Origin: CAYLHS01 sp964496205
GTDB taxonomy: Bacteria; Actinomycetota; Acidimicrobiia; Spongiisociales; UBA4744
Reading direction: 5' to 3'
NCBI GenBank assembly: GCA_964496205.1
Contig: CAZBXV010000001.1
Span: forward strand, 31,830 to 95,829
DNA: 64,000 nt
The notes beneath the pieces were generated by a model. That model saw nothing but the letters and a program-made list of their open reading frames with translations, had not been told where the DNA came from and did not search any database. Below, one piece after another: positions 15,807 to 25,208 of the stretch; the stretch's first letter is position 1; each line of letters opens with the position of its first letter. Made by a program: the position numbers and the translations under genes.

Positions 15807-18112
15807 TCGGCTGGGCGGCGCTCCTGCTCGCCCTGCTCCGGCTGGGCAAGCTGATCCGCCCAACCATCGAGGGTGCCCCTTGGCAGGTTGCGGTGGTCGC
15901 GGGCGCGTTGATGGGTGCCATCATCACGTGGGCTATGCGGCGGCCATGGGCCTCGCTGGGGGCCAACGCAATCGCATTCATCATCGTCTCGCTGCGCATC
16001 GTGACACCTGACACACTGACGCTCGGAATCATCCCGACGGCGACGACCATCGACGCATTCCGCCAAGAACTCGCGCTCGGCATCAACATCATCCGCTTCG
16101 GTGTCGCCCCGGTTTCTCCAATCGCTGGGCTGGTGGTCATCCTCACGCTGGTCTTCTGGGCGCTCGGGGCCCTGTTGGCGTGGGGAAACCGCGCAAGCCG
16201 ACCGCTGGTGGCGCTCCTCCCACCGCTTCTCTTCTACCTCCAGCTCGCAGTGATCGACCAGATGCCATCGGGTCTCTGGTGGATGGTGGCCTTCCTGACG
16301 ATGGTTGCACTGGCGCTCATCTCGATCTCCCGCCAGCACAGGCTCGGTTCCACCGTCCGCATGCGTAGCTCCGACCGTGCACTCACCCCGACCACCTATC
16401 CCGCCCTATTCATCGTGTCTTCGATCCTGCTTGCTCTGCTAGGTGTGCGGACCATGACGGACACGATCCCGTCGTCCGGCCTGGTCGACTGGAGAGCCCA
16501 CTCGGCGATCGGCGGGGGTGTTCTCGTCGGCGTGTCCTACAACCTCTTCACGAGCATCCACCAGGACCTCGTCTCTCATTCGAACACTCCGGTGTTCGCA
16601 GCGAAGGTCGCAGGAGATGTCGATCCCTCCACCCTCTACTGGCAGATCATCACACTCGAGGACTTCGACGGCGCGAACTGGATCCCACGCAGCCGGCCTA
16701 CCTCAGGGCCCGATGCCGACACCTGGGAGGATCCCGACGAGGCATTCTTCGGGACCACGGCACCAATCTCGACGTCGGTGAGGATCAACAGCCTCGTCGA
16801 GAACTACCTGCCGGTCGTCTACTCCCCCACGTGGCTCGGGTCGGATCTCGCCATCTTCAGCGGCAGCTTCGACGTTCGAACCGACGGTTCCGTCCACCTG
16901 ACACTTCCGTCGTTTCGCGGCCTCACCTATCAGGAGACCGCCCTCGTACCCAAACCCGATGTCGATGTACTCGCAAGCCAGGGCGGGTTCCTGACGCCCA
17001 TCTTCCGGGAGGCGGCCGACCAAGGTGTCTTCGAAGGACGAGCCGTTCAAACGCCACGAGCGAGGCGCCCTGAAGAGGTCGAGCTGGATCTCGAGCTTCC
17101 GAAACTCGACCCGGTCATTCAGACACAGACACGGGTGCTGACCGCGGACGGCACGACCCCGTTCGAGAAGGCACTGCTGCTCGAAGCGTGGTTCCACGAC
17201 CCGGCGAATTTCACCTACTCGACCGACATCGATGCCGGCCATTCGGCACGCAACCTCGCCGACTGGCTGTTCGCAACAGACAGCCCCTCCTATCGGACCG
17301 GCTACTGCGAGCAGTTCGCCACAGCAATGGCCGTGATGGCGAGAACGATCGGTATTCCTTCGAGGGTTGTGACCGGATTCGGCCCGGGTGAAGTGCAGCC
17401 GGATGGCACGATCGTCGTACGGGACCGGAACGCCCACGCATGGGTCGAACTGTGGATGGACACCCAGGGATGGGTTCGGTTCGATCCGACACCGGGTGGG
17501 CCGGGCGGTACCGGTGGTTCGAGCACCGGCCTCGTCTCCTTCGATGCTCGGGACTACGTTCCGCCTCCACCAGAGACAACCGATGGGGAGAGCGGCTCTG
17601 AGGGAGCGGTCATCACCCGCGATGTCACGCCCGACTTCGGCGAGAACCAGGTGGCCGTTCCGATCGGATCAGGTGATCTTTCGGAGCCCGGCAGCAGTCC
17701 CTTCTCCTCGCCTGCGTTCGATGTGGCCATACTCCTGCTGCTCATCGTCCTCTCGCCGCTGATGACAAAGATCGCACGCCGAAGACGGCGAATCGAGCGC
17801 CTGAAAGAAGGGTACGTGTCCGCTGCATGGAACGAGCTCATCGACCGCCTCAGTGATCTCGGTACGAGGCCCGCCCCGTCGCTCACGCCCCTGGAATTCG
17901 CCGGCTCGGTTCACCAATCGATGATTCCTCTTGCCGACGGCGTGACGGCGACTCGTTTCGGAAGATCCGAGAGGCTCGATGGTTCGAAGCTGGCGACAGC
18001 CACCCGTTCGTTCCTCGACACCGAGGCCTACCTGAAGACGGTGTATCCCGTCGGTGTGCGGATCCGGGCCAGAATGAGACTCCGATCGCTCTTCCGACGG
18101 GTGAGAAGCTGA
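15782..18112 (+). CDS. TgpA-like membrane transglutaminase
   Basis: 776-residue membrane protein. The N-terminal 230 residues hold about seven membrane segments, then comes an extracytoplasmic region with a transglutaminase-like catalytic core: Cys in YCEQFATAMAVMAR, His in NAHAWVELW and Asp in WVRFDPTPGG, the complete Cys-His-Asp triad. A Gly/Pro-rich linker, one more membrane segment (about residues 640-660) and a basic cytoplasmic C-terminal DUF4129-like tail follow. The ATG was chosen for a GAGGG 9 bases upstream; it overlaps the DUF58 end by 25 bases. Substrate is unknown. Confidence 0.9.
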   Translation: MGSRWNWVVGWAALLLALLRLGKLIRPTIEGAPWQVAVVAGALMGAIITWAMRRPWASLGANAIAFIIVSLRIVTPDTLTLGIIPTATTIDAFRQELALGINIIRFGVAPVSPIAGLVVILTLVFWALGALLAWGNRASRPLVALLPPLLFYLQLAVIDQMPSGLWWMVAFLTMVALALISISRQHRLGSTVRMRSSDRALTPTTYPALFIVSSILLALLGVRTMTDTIPSSGLVDWRAHSAIGGGVLVGVSYNLFTSIHQDLVSHSNTPVFAAKVAGDVDPSTLYWQIITLEDFDGANWIPRSRPTSGPDADTWEDPDEAFFGTTAPISTSVRINSLVENYLPVVYSPTWLGSDLAIFSGSFDVRTDGSVHLTLPSFRGLTYQETALVPKPDVDVLASQGGFLTPIFREAADQGVFEGRAVQTPRARRPEEVELDLELPKLDPVIQTQTRVLTADGTTPFEKALLLEAWFHDPANFTYSTDIDAGHSARNLADWLFATDSPSYRTGYCEQFATAMAVMARTIGIPSRVVTGFGPGEVQPDGTIVVRDRNAHAWVELWMDTQGWVRFDPTPGGPGGTGGSSTGLVSFDARDYVPPPPETTDGESGSEGAVITRDVTPDFGENQVAVPIGSGDLSEPGSSPFSSPAFDVAILLLLIVLSPLMTKIARRRRRIERLKEGYVSAAWNELIDRLSDLGTRPAPSLTPLEFAGSVHQSMIPLADGVTATRFGRSERLDGSKLATATRSFLDTEAYLKTVYPVGVRIRARMRLRSLFRRVRS

Positions 18113-18121
18113 CGGACTCGG

Positions 18122-18619
18122 TCAGATCGCGGCCTGATCGGATTCTTCGAGAACGCCTTCCTCGCTGCGCCGGATCATTTCGAGGAACCGTTCACGATCC
18201 AGTTCGAACTTCGACACGTCGTCTTCGACCTCACGAGTGATCGAGTCGATCGCGACGAAGAATGCGAGCTGCCCACCGCGCAGCGCGTCGAGGAGCTGGG
18301 TGTCGTCCTCGGCGACTGAGAAGATGCTCTGACCGTCCGTGACCAGTTTGACCTCGGCGAGATGCCGTTCCATCGCCCCGTTGCGGCGAAGGTAGTCCCA
18401 TGCTCGGCGCACTCGCTGCACCGACATGCCGTTGTCAAGCAGGCTCTTGATGACCCTCAGCGCGACGAGGTCTCTGAAGGAGTACAGACGGCGGACCCCC
18501 GGACGGCCCCCCGTACTCTGAATGGAAGGTTCAAGGAGTGATACTCGGTCCCAATACCTCAACTGATGCGCCGTGCACCCGGTCAGGTTGCATGCCTGTT
18601 GAGCGGTAAATCCTTCCAC
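18122..18619 (-). CDS. MerR family transcriptional regulator
   Basis: 165-residue DNA-binding protein. The winged-helix N-terminus shows AQQACNLTGCTAHQLRYWDR, then RRLYSFRDLVALRVIKSLLDNG and QRVRRAW, typical MerR-family helices. The rest is a soluble effector or dimerisation part without the Cys pattern of metal sensors. The GTG was chosen because GGGAG lies 7 bases upstream; a TTG two codons earlier is possible. It converges on the transglutaminase gene with 9 bases between the stops. A terminator separates it from the upstream DUF3040 gene, so it is probably transcribed on its own. Confidence 0.85.
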   Translation of the reverse strand: MEGFTAQQACNLTGCTAHQLRYWDRVSLLEPSIQSTGGRPGVRRLYSFRDLVALRVIKSLLDNGMSVQRVRRAWDYLRRNGAMERHLAEVKLVTDGQSIFSVAEDDTQLLDALRGGQLAFFVAIDSITREVEDDVSKFELDRERFLEMIRRSEEGVLEESDQAAI

Positions 18620-18663
18620 GAACAATCTCCCGATGTATTGACGACCGCCCTCGGTCGCCCCTC

Positions 18664-18692
18664 AAAAAAAGCGCTCCGGCTCGGCTCGCCGG
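18664..18692 (-). terminator. Rho-independent terminator after the DUF3040 gene
   Basis: On the minus strand CCGGC, a 7-base loop and GCCGG are followed closely by a run of seven T (complement of A 18664-18670). The gap between the DUF3040 stop and the MerR start holds this and little else. Confidence 0.6.
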
Positions 18693-18719
18693 GGGCCTCA
18701 CTCTAGCGTCTGCAATCGG

Positions 18720-19040
18720 TCACTGCCGAGTCGAGCGGCCACCACCAAAACGCCCCTTCCGGTCGGCGTTTTTCGCGGTTCCGGACGCCTTGCGAGCCCG
18801 TAGAAACTCGCTTCCGGCGAGCACCATGACCACGAAACCACCCAGTGCAAGCCACTGGTTGAACACAAACGTGCCGAGGGTCACGGCAAGTCCGAAAACG
18901 AACGCGACCGCGGCGACGACGACCCTTCGAGACGCCACCCTGTTCAGACGTCCGACCTTGCGCGCCAGCGAGGGATCCTGTGCGTACAGGCCCTGCTCGA
19001 TCTCCTTGAGGATCTTCTGTTCGCGCTCATCGAGTGGCAT
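18720..19040 (-). CDS. DUF3040 small membrane protein
   Basis: 106-residue protein with the DUF3040 start PLDEREQKILKEIEQGLYAQDPSLA, an actinobacterial family of unknown function, followed by two hydrophobic segments (about 38-56 and 60-77) and a basic Gly/Arg tail. The ATG has a strong GGAGGGG 6 bases upstream, which excludes the longer open frame. In other actinobacteria the family often lies near division genes; here it is beside a histidine phosphatase gene 37 bases upstream and is closed by a terminator. Confidence 0.87.
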   Translation of the reverse strand: MPLDEREQKILKEIEQGLYAQDPSLARKVGRLNRVASRRVVVAAVAFVFGLAVTLGTFVFNQWLALGGFVVMVLAGSEFLRARKASGTAKNADRKGRFGGGRSTRQ

Positions 19041-19077
19041 GGTGCCCCTCCATAATACCTGTCCCCTCTGCGTTCGC

Positions 19078-19689
19078 TCAGACAGTCTTCGGAGGAAACG
19101 ATTCCGACGATGTAGGCGGCTGCCATCGTTGCACCTCCCGCCACGATGGAGCCAGGGTGATGACCTCCGCGTGGGATGGCCGATCCACGACGAAGTGCTC
19201 CTTCGAGAGCCCCAGCAAAGCAAGGCGTGCAGCCTGAATCGGATCCATATGGGAAACAATCACCACTTCGGCCTGGCTCGCTTCCGCGGCGCGTTCGATC
19301 GCTTGTGCCATCCGCTGCCCCATCTCGGAGAGCGACTCAGGAGAGAAGGGCAGGCGCCACGGTGTCTCGAAGTATGCGGCACGCTCAACGTCGGGAATGT
19401 CCTCCCAGTGCATGCCCGCCCATCGATCGGATAGGCCCCATTCGGCGAACGCCGGATCGAGGCTCACATCGAGCCCGTGGCCGGCGGCAATCGGCGCAGC
19501 CGTCTCCATCGTCCTGTCGAGGGGCGACGACCACACCCTGGTGATCAAACGAGATGAAAGGTAGTCGGCAGACTCCTGCGCCTGCGTCCGCCCCCGCTCG
19601 GTCAGCGGAAAACCAGGCAGACCTGCGTAGACGATCCTCTCCGGGTTTTCGACTTCCCCGTGTCTCACCAGATGAACGAAGGTTGCCAC
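19078..19689 (-). CDS. Histidine phosphatase family protein (phosphoglycerate-mutase-like)
   Basis: 203-residue cytoplasmic phosphatase-fold protein. The phospho-acceptor motif LVRHGE lies at residues 7-12, followed by GFPLTERGRTQA, SSPLDRTMETA with the second Arg, and VVIVSHMDP with the second His. These cover the conserved two-His, two-Arg active site. Substrate cannot be told from the sequence; phosphosugars or nucleotide precursors are common in the family. It starts with GTG 28 bases after the fabF stop, so it may be the last gene of the fatty-acid operon. Confidence 0.85.
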   Translation of the reverse strand: MATFVHLVRHGEVENPERIVYAGLPGFPLTERGRTQAQESADYLSSRLITRVWSSPLDRTMETAAPIAAGHGLDVSLDPAFAEWGLSDRWAGMHWEDIPDVERAAYFETPWRLPFSPESLSEMGQRMAQAIERAAEASQAEVVIVSHMDPIQAARLALLGLSKEHFVVDRPSHAEVITLAPSWREVQRWQPPTSSESFPPKTV

Positions 19690-19717
19690 AGCGTTGCGAG
19701 TCTAGGGACCAGGGTCG

Positions 19718-20965
19718 TCAGCCGGCGCGACCCAGCACGAGGACGGCGTTGTGACCCCCGAAACCGAACGAATCGCTCATCGCGACACGGACATCCGCCT
19801 CGCGGAGCTCGTTGGGCACGTAGTCGAGGTCGCACTCGGGATCGGGGTTCCGGTAGTTGATCGTCGGCGGCACCACCCCATCCTTCATTGCGAGAAGCGT
19901 CGCAATCGCTTCGACGGCGCCCGCTCCTCCGAGCAGATGTCCAGTCATCGACTTCGTCGACGAAACCGGAATGTCGTAGGCGCGTTCACCAAAGACGGTC
20001 TTGATGGCTGCCGTTTCGGTGACGTCATTGGCAGGTGTGGAAGTCCCGTGCGCATTGATGTAGCCGATCTCCGAAGCGTCGACACCCGAGTCGTCCAGTG
20101 CTGCACGCATCGCGCGGGCCGCCCCGTCGCCACCCGGTCGAGGCAGCGTGATGTGAAAGGCGTCAGATGACATGCCATAGCCGAGGATCTCCCCGTGGAT
20201 ATGGGCGCCACGCGCAAGGGCATGTTCTCGCTCCTCGAGCACCAGCGACCCCGCACCCTCGGACATGATGAATCCGTCCCGCGTCGCATCGAACGGCCTG
20301 CACGCTCCCATTGGGTCGTCGTTGCGCGTGCTGAGAGCTTTCGCCTGGGCGAACGACGCAACACCGAACTCGCAGATCGGTGCTTCCGCGCCGCCGGCAA
20401 CCATCACGTCGGCCGCGCCGCGTCTGATGATCTCGGTTGCGTCGCCGATCGCATTCGCGGACGCCGCACACGCGGTCACCACACACGTGACAGGCCCCAG
20501 AAGGCCGAATCCGATGGACACATCGCCCGCTGCCATGTTCGGAATCAGACGTGTCACCGTGTACGGCGAGATCCGATCAGGTCCTCGGGTCCGCATCGTG
20601 TCGATTCCGTCCTGCATCGAGATGAACCCTCCGATGCCGGAACCGACCACGGCGCCTGCTCTCGATCCCCCGACCGGATCGTCGCGGAGGTCGAGACCTG
20701 CATCTTGCATGGCTTGGACGGTTGCCGCGTAGAAGAACTGATCAAACCGGTCCATGCGGCGAGCAGTCCGGCGGTCCATGAACGCTTCCGGATCGAAATC
20801 CTTGACCTCACCGGCGAACCGGACCGCCAAACCCGACGCATCGAAAAGCGTGATCGGTCCGATGCCCGACCGACCAGACCGAAGCGAAGCCCAGTAGTCG
20901 TCGACTGTGTTGCCGATCGGGGTGATGACCCCGAGGCCGGTAACCACTACTCGTCGGCGATCCAT
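19718..20965 (-). CDS. fabF: Beta-ketoacyl-ACP synthase II FabF
   Basis: 415-residue elongating condensing enzyme of type II fatty-acid synthesis, joining acyl chains to malonyl-ACP. The Cys-His-His triad is intact: VTACAASA with Cys at 166, NAHGTSTPAND, and STKSMTGHLLGGAGAVE, with GFGGHNAVLVL at the C-terminus. The ATG lies 6 bases after the acpP stop. Some KAS II homologues serve polyketide or lipid pathways, but the full fabD-fabH-fabG-acpP-fabF order makes primary fatty-acid synthesis by far the best call. Confidence 0.95.
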   Translation of the reverse strand: MDRRRVVVTGLGVITPIGNTVDDYWASLRSGRSGIGPITLFDASGLAVRFAGEVKDFDPEAFMDRRTARRMDRFDQFFYAATVQAMQDAGLDLRDDPVGGSRAGAVVGSGIGGFISMQDGIDTMRTRGPDRISPYTVTRLIPNMAAGDVSIGFGLLGPVTCVVTACAASANAIGDATEIIRRGAADVMVAGGAEAPICEFGVASFAQAKALSTRNDDPMGACRPFDATRDGFIMSEGAGSLVLEEREHALARGAHIHGEILGYGMSSDAFHITLPRPGGDGAARAMRAALDDSGVDASEIGYINAHGTSTPANDVTETAAIKTVFGERAYDIPVSSTKSMTGHLLGGAGAVEAIATLLAMKDGVVPPTINYRNPDPECDLDYVPNELREADVRVAMSDSFGFGGHNAVLVLGRAG

Positions 20966-20971
20966 CGTGAA

Positions 20972-21217
20972 TCAGGCTCCGAGCTTGGCGACCACCACGT
21001 CGACGGCCTGACCAACCGTGCCGATGTGCTCCGCCTCTTCATCGGGAATCGTTACCCCGAATTCGTCCTCGATCGCCATCAACAGCTCGACGACGCCAAG
21101 CGAGTCGACCTCGAGATCCGTCTCGAACTTGGCGTCAGGCGCAATCTTCGATTCGTCGATGCCCAGTTCAGACACCAGAAGAGTCTTCAGTTTTGCTTCG
21201 ATTTCTGCTCGATTCAT
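20972..21217 (-). CDS. acpP: Acyl carrier protein
   Basis: 81-residue acidic carrier protein. The 4'-phosphopantetheine attachment site is Ser39 in EVDSLGVVELLMAIEDEF, a standard ACP signature. It holds growing acyl chains for FabD, FabH, FabG and FabF, encoded on both sides. The ATG is preceded by GGAGG 8 bases upstream, directly after the fabG stop. Confidence 0.96.
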   Translation of the reverse strand: MNRAEIEAKLKTLLVSELGIDESKIAPDAKFETDLEVDSLGVVELLMAIEDEFGVTIPDEEAEHIGTVGQAVDVVVAKLGA

Positions 21218-21226
21218 AGTTCCCTC

Positions 21227-21967
21227 CTACAGGGTCAGTCCTCCATCCACCACGAGCACCTGGCCCGAGATGTAAGAGGCGTTTTCCGATGCAAGATAGC
21301 CGACCGCGCTCGCGATTTCGGCCGGCGTTCCGAACCTCCCGACAGCGATGGAGCCGACCGCGGTCAACTTCACCTCGTCGGGGAGGTCGAATGTCATGTC
21401 GGTCTCGACGAATCCGGGTGCGACGACATTCACGGTGATTCCTCGCGACCCAACCTCTTTCGCCACCGATTTCGCGAATCCGATGACTCCAGCTTTGGCG
21501 GCCGAGTAGTTCGACTGCCCGGGGTTGCCGGTGATTCCGGCCACGGATCCGACCATGACGACTCGTCCCCACCGAGCTCGCAGCATGTGCCGAAGCGCAC
21601 GCTTGGTGCACATGTAGACGGACGTGAGATTGGTGGTGATGACCTCCTGCCACACGTCGTCGTCCATTCGCGGAAGCAGAGTGTCTCGTCTGATCCCGGC
21701 GTTGTTGACGAGGATTTCGACCGGCCCAAACCTGTCGTTGACCGCCTCGAACATGACATCCACGTGCTTCTTGTCCGACACATCAGCCTGGACGGCCATC
21801 GCTGAGCCGCCCTCCGACTCGATCGTCCTGATCACGTCGAGTGCTGCGCCCTCACGCGCCCGGTAGTTCACGGCCACAGCATGGCCCTGCCTCGCCAGTT
21901 CGAGTGCGACGGCACGGCCGATACCCCGTGACCCTCCGGTGACGAGCGCAACTCGACCCACGTTCAT
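21227..21967 (-). CDS. fabG: 3-oxoacyl-ACP reductase FabG
   Basis: 246-residue short-chain dehydrogenase that reduces 3-ketoacyl-ACP with NADPH. Seen: the nucleotide motif VTGGSRGIGRA at 9-19, NNAG near 88, the catalytic Ser in VGSVAG, and NYSAAKAG with Tyr and Lys. The C-terminus VLVVDGGLTL is typical of FabG. The ATG overlaps the fabH stop (ATGA); the longer upstream frame is antiphase to fabH. Position inside the fab operon fixes the role. Confidence 0.95.
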   Translation of the reverse strand: MNVGRVALVTGGSRGIGRAVALELARQGHAVAVNYRAREGAALDVIRTIESEGGSAMAVQADVSDKKHVDVMFEAVNDRFGPVEILVNNAGIRRDTLLPRMDDDVWQEVITTNLTSVYMCTKRALRHMLRARWGRVVMVGSVAGITGNPGQSNYSAAKAGVIGFAKSVAKEVGSRGITVNVVAPGFVETDMTFDLPDEVKLTAVGSIAVGRFGTPAEIASAVGYLASENASYISGQVLVVDGGLTL

Positions 21968-23043
21968 ACGCCTTTGCCGAAGAACTGGACGTTGCCGTCG
22001 AGCAACGAGAAGACGTCGCCGTCGTATCCAGGCAACTCGGCGTTGCTGGTCGACATCGGTTCCACTCGACTCCCCCACCGCACGAGGGCCGCCGCCCAGG
22101 TGAGACCGGCGCCGAATGCAGCAAACACGATGTCATCTCCCGCCTTGACCTTCCCTGCTTCGAGCGCTTCGGTCAACGCCATCGGGATCGTCGCGGCGGA
22201 GCTGTTTCCGTAGCGGCCGATGTTGATGAAGACCTGATCCTCGCTGAGTTTCAGCCGCCGAGCCGTCGCGTCGATGATTCGGATGTTGGCTTGGTGGGGA
22301 ATGAGCAGGTCGACATCGTCGACGGTGAGACCGGCATCCTCGACCACCTTTGTCGCAGCTGCACCCATCGCCTTGACAGCCCGCTTGAACACCTCGGGTC
22401 CGTCCATGATCACGCCGTACTTCGACCGATCATCGCCTTGGTACCGATCCCCGGACGTGCCAACGCCCGGGACCCAGAGAAGCGGTGCCGCTTCGCCGTC
22501 TGAACCCATTGTCGCCGACAAGAGGCCCTCGTCTTCCTCGGTGGGCTCCAGAATCACCGCACCCGCACCATCCCCGAAGAGCACGGCCGTGTTCCGATTG
22601 GTGAAGTCGATGTAGTGGGAGAGCCGTTCGGACGCAACGAGCAGTACTCTCCGGTTGGCACCCGCGCGGATCATCTGACCGCAGACGTTCAGTCCATAGA
22701 TCCATCCAGAACAGGCGGCATTCAGGTCGAACGCTGCCGCATTGACGGCACCGAGCTTGGCTTGGAGCAGCGTCGCAGGACTCGGGATGACCGTATCACC
22801 CGTGCAGGTTGCCATGACCACCAGGTCGAGGTCGGTCGGTTCGAGACCCGCAGCAGCGAGGGCTCGGTGAGAGGCGATCAACGCCATGTCCGAGGTGGAC
22901 ACGTGCGAGATCCGTCGTTCCTTGATACCGGTCCGGCTGGTGATCCATTCATCGGACGTGTTGGTGAGCTTCTCGAGATCCTCGTTCGAGAGGACGGTCG
23001 GTGGGGCGTACCTGCCCCACCCGGTGATTGTGGCGTTTGTCAT
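21964..23043 (-). CDS. fabH: Beta-ketoacyl-ACP synthase III FabH, with a C-terminal extension
   Basis: Initiating condensing enzyme of fatty-acid synthesis, joining an acyl-CoA primer to malonyl-ACP. The active-site Cys is residue 111 in NAACSGWIYGL; PHQANIRI and NIGRYGNSSAAT supply His and Asn. At 359 residues it is longer than usual (about 310-335): after the normal end LTWAAALVRW about 30 more residues follow, including LPGYDGDVFSLLDG. The ATG overlaps the fabD stop (ATGA). The tail is in frame and stops 4 bases inside fabG. Confidence 0.95.
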   Translation of the reverse strand: MTNATITGWGRYAPPTVLSNEDLEKLTNTSDEWITSRTGIKERRISHVSTSDMALIASHRALAAAGLEPTDLDLVVMATCTGDTVIPSPATLLQAKLGAVNAAAFDLNAACSGWIYGLNVCGQMIRAGANRRVLLVASERLSHYIDFTNRNTAVLFGDGAGAVILEPTEEDEGLLSATMGSDGEAAPLLWVPGVGTSGDRYQGDDRSKYGVIMDGPEVFKRAVKAMGAAATKVVEDAGLTVDDVDLLIPHQANIRIIDATARRLKLSEDQVFINIGRYGNSSAATIPMALTEALEAGKVKAGDDIVFAAFGAGLTWAAALVRWGSRVEPMSTSNAELPGYDGDVFSLLDGNVQFFGKGV

Positions 23044-23966
23044 CGTTCCTCGTTCAGTTGCTGAGCGGCCGCTTTCCACGTGTCCGGGTCAGAAGCCACC
23101 AGGACGGTCGAGCCGTCAACCGTGCGTTTCGCCATGCCGGCGGTCACCTCCCCTGGTCCCACGTGCACAAAGGTGTCTACCCCCATGGCTGCGATCGATT
23201 CTGCGAATCTCACCGGCTCGACGACCTGCCGACCAAGGAGGGTCGCGAACTGGTTGTCGGCGTACGGCAACGCCGACACGTTTGCGTATACGGGGAACCG
23301 CGGTGGCTGAGGATCCGAATCCCTCACCGCCTGTTCGACAGCAGACGCGGCCGTCGCCATGAGCGGAGAATGGAACGCGCCGGCGACGTTGAGAGGGATC
23401 ACTCGCCTGATGCCGAGATCCCGCCCGTGTTCAACGGCCCACTCGATATCGGCTGATGCACCGGCGACGACGATCTGGCCAGGGGCATTGATGTTGGCCA
23501 CCCACAGGCGTCCGCCGGCCGATCGTCGCCGTTCACACACCTCCTCAGCGGCATCCCTGTCGACACCGATGAGTGCAGCCATCCCAGATGGTTCCCGCCC
23601 CGCGGCTTCCGACATCGCCTCTCCGCGCAGTGCGACCAGGCGCAGTGCCGTGGCGTAGTCGAACACACCGGCAGCGGTCAGGGCCGTGTACTCGCCCAAG
23701 GAGTGGCCCGCGGCAGCAAAGGGTTCAACATCGATGAATTTGGAGAACTCGGACCACGTCGCGTAGCCGATGGCGAACAAGGCGACCTGAGCGCGATCGG
23801 TCCGGGTCAAAAGCTCGTCCGGGCCTTCCAGGCAGACGTCACGAAGCGACCACCCGAGAATCTCGTCGGCAGCATCCCCCAACAGATCGGGCCGGGCCTC
23901 GAAGAGTGGGAGCCCCATACCGACGTACTGGCTGCCTTGTCCGGGAAACAGGATTGAAAAACGCAC
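23040..23966 (-). CDS. fabD: Malonyl-CoA:ACP acyltransferase FabD
   Basis: 308-residue acyltransferase loading malonate onto ACP. The N-terminus FPGQGSQYVGMG is typical; the catalytic Ser is residue 89 in GHSLGE, and GAFHSPLM contains the active-site His. It starts with GTG and is the first gene of the fab operon. TAGGGT (23982-23977) lies 10 bases before the GTG on the minus strand and may be its -10 box. The 128-base gap to the threonine aldolase gene holds nothing else recognised. Confidence 0.95.
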   Translation of the reverse strand: MRFSILFPGQGSQYVGMGLPLFEARPDLLGDAADEILGWSLRDVCLEGPDELLTRTDRAQVALFAIGYATWSEFSKFIDVEPFAAAGHSLGEYTALTAAGVFDYATALRLVALRGEAMSEAAGREPSGMAALIGVDRDAAEEVCERRRSAGGRLWVANINAPGQIVVAGASADIEWAVEHGRDLGIRRVIPLNVAGAFHSPLMATAASAVEQAVRDSDPQPPRFPVYANVSALPYADNQFATLLGRQVVEPVRFAESIAAMGVDTFVHVGPGEVTAGMAKRTVDGSTVLVASDPDTWKAAAQQLNEER

Positions 23967-24094
23967 GGGTGATATGACCCTATGCGCATTCGTACGGTTA
24001 CGTCGTCCTTTCGTGACAAAACGATGCCGAGCCCAAAGCTGGACTTCGAGCCTCGCGTCGCCGTCGGCCGAGCCCGAAACCGCCCGGACGGATG

Positions 24095-25138
24095 TCAGAC
24101 CGCCGACAGCCGATCGACGACCGCGAGAACACGATCCACGTCGCTGTCGTCGACGTCCTGATGGAGGGCGAAGCGAAGCAGGCCCGGCGACATATCGCCA
24201 ACGAGCACTCCGTCTCGTGCGAGCTCGGCGGTGAACTCGTCGCCGCCAAATGGGAACGCGTCCGTGTCAACGATCACCATGTTCGTCTGCACCTGGTCGA
24301 GGTCGACCGAGCCGGGGAATCTCGATGCCAGCTCCGAACCGAGCCGTTTCGCCCGTCGGTGGTCTTCACGAAGATGGTCTCTGTTTCGTAGCGCGAGCAA
24401 CGCCGCTGCGGCGAGCACGCCGACTTGCCGCATCCCTCCCCCGAGGCGCTTGCGCCGAAACCTCGCTTCCTCGATCACCTCCGACGAGCCGCACAACACG
24501 GACCCGACAGGCGCACCCAGTCCCTTGGAGAAGCAGTACATCACGGTGTCCGCCTGGTCGGCGATCTCGGTGACCGGCACGCCAAGGGAGATCGCCGCGT
24601 TGAAGATTCGTGCACCGTCGAGGTGTACCGGCACAGCCAAGCTCCTTGCGGTATCCGTGGCGACCCGCATCGTCTCGAGCGGGATGACCGTGCCTCCAGT
24701 CGCCGTGAGTGGGTTCTCCCAGACCAGAAGGCGAACACGCGGAAGGTGGTAGCCGGCGCCGGCCACCGCCCTTTCGACGTCTTCAGGCAGGATGGAGCCG
24801 TCTGCCGACTCGATGGTTCGGAACTGGACTCCCGAAATGGCCGCCGCCGCACCCACCTCGTACTGACGGACATGGGCTTGCGCCACACAGACCGCCTCGT
24901 CGCCTGCTCGTACGAACGTGTTGATCGCCAGTTGGTTGGCCATGCTTCCCGTCGGTGTGAACACGGCCGCCTGCATTCCAATGAGTGCCGCTGCCTCCTC
25001 CTCCAATGCGTTGACGGTTGGATCCTCCCCGTATACGTCATCGCCGACCTCGGCGTCGGCCATGGCTCTGCGCATCGCCGGAGTCGGCCGGGTCACGGTA
25101 TCGGAGCGGAAATCTGCTGTGCCGTCGGTGAATGCCAT
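24095..25138 (-). CDS. Low-specificity L-threonine aldolase family enzyme
   Basis: 347-residue PLP enzyme of fold type I, predicted to split L-threonine or allo-threonine into glycine and acetaldehyde. It begins FRSDTVTRPTPAMRRAMADA and has VGDDVYGEDPT, typical of the family; the PLP lysine is in CFSKGLGAPVGS, and HLDGARIFNA carries the PLP-binding Asp and an Arg. The ATG has GGAGG 7 bases upstream. It is divergent from the glucan phosphorylase gene. Related beta-eliminating lyases share the fold. Confidence 0.9.
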   Translation of the reverse strand: MAFTDGTADFRSDTVTRPTPAMRRAMADAEVGDDVYGEDPTVNALEEEAAALIGMQAAVFTPTGSMANQLAINTFVRAGDEAVCVAQAHVRQYEVGAAAAISGVQFRTIESADGSILPEDVERAVAGAGYHLPRVRLLVWENPLTATGGTVIPLETMRVATDTARSLAVPVHLDGARIFNAAISLGVPVTEIADQADTVMYCFSKGLGAPVGSVLCGSSEVIEEARFRRKRLGGGMRQVGVLAAAALLALRNRDHLREDHRRAKRLGSELASRFPGSVDLDQVQTNMVIVDTDAFPFGGDEFTAELARDGVLVGDMSPGLLRFALHQDVDDSDVDRVLAVVDRLSAV

Positions 25139-25208
25139 GTCTGTCCTCCGCGGCCACAGTACCCCGTTTGCCCGACACCGAGGTGCCACCGACTAACCTG
25201 CGCGGCCT

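Noticed and set aside
13675..18112. MoxR-DUF58-transglutaminase operon as a novel system
   Set aside because: This gene order is widespread and already described, although its function is unclear; nothing unusual is seen in this copy.
20195..21805. Plus-strand open frame of over 500 codons opposite fabF, acpP and fabG
   Set aside because: Arg/His/Asp-rich antisense frame over highly conserved minus-strand genes; no domain, start signal or family likeness.
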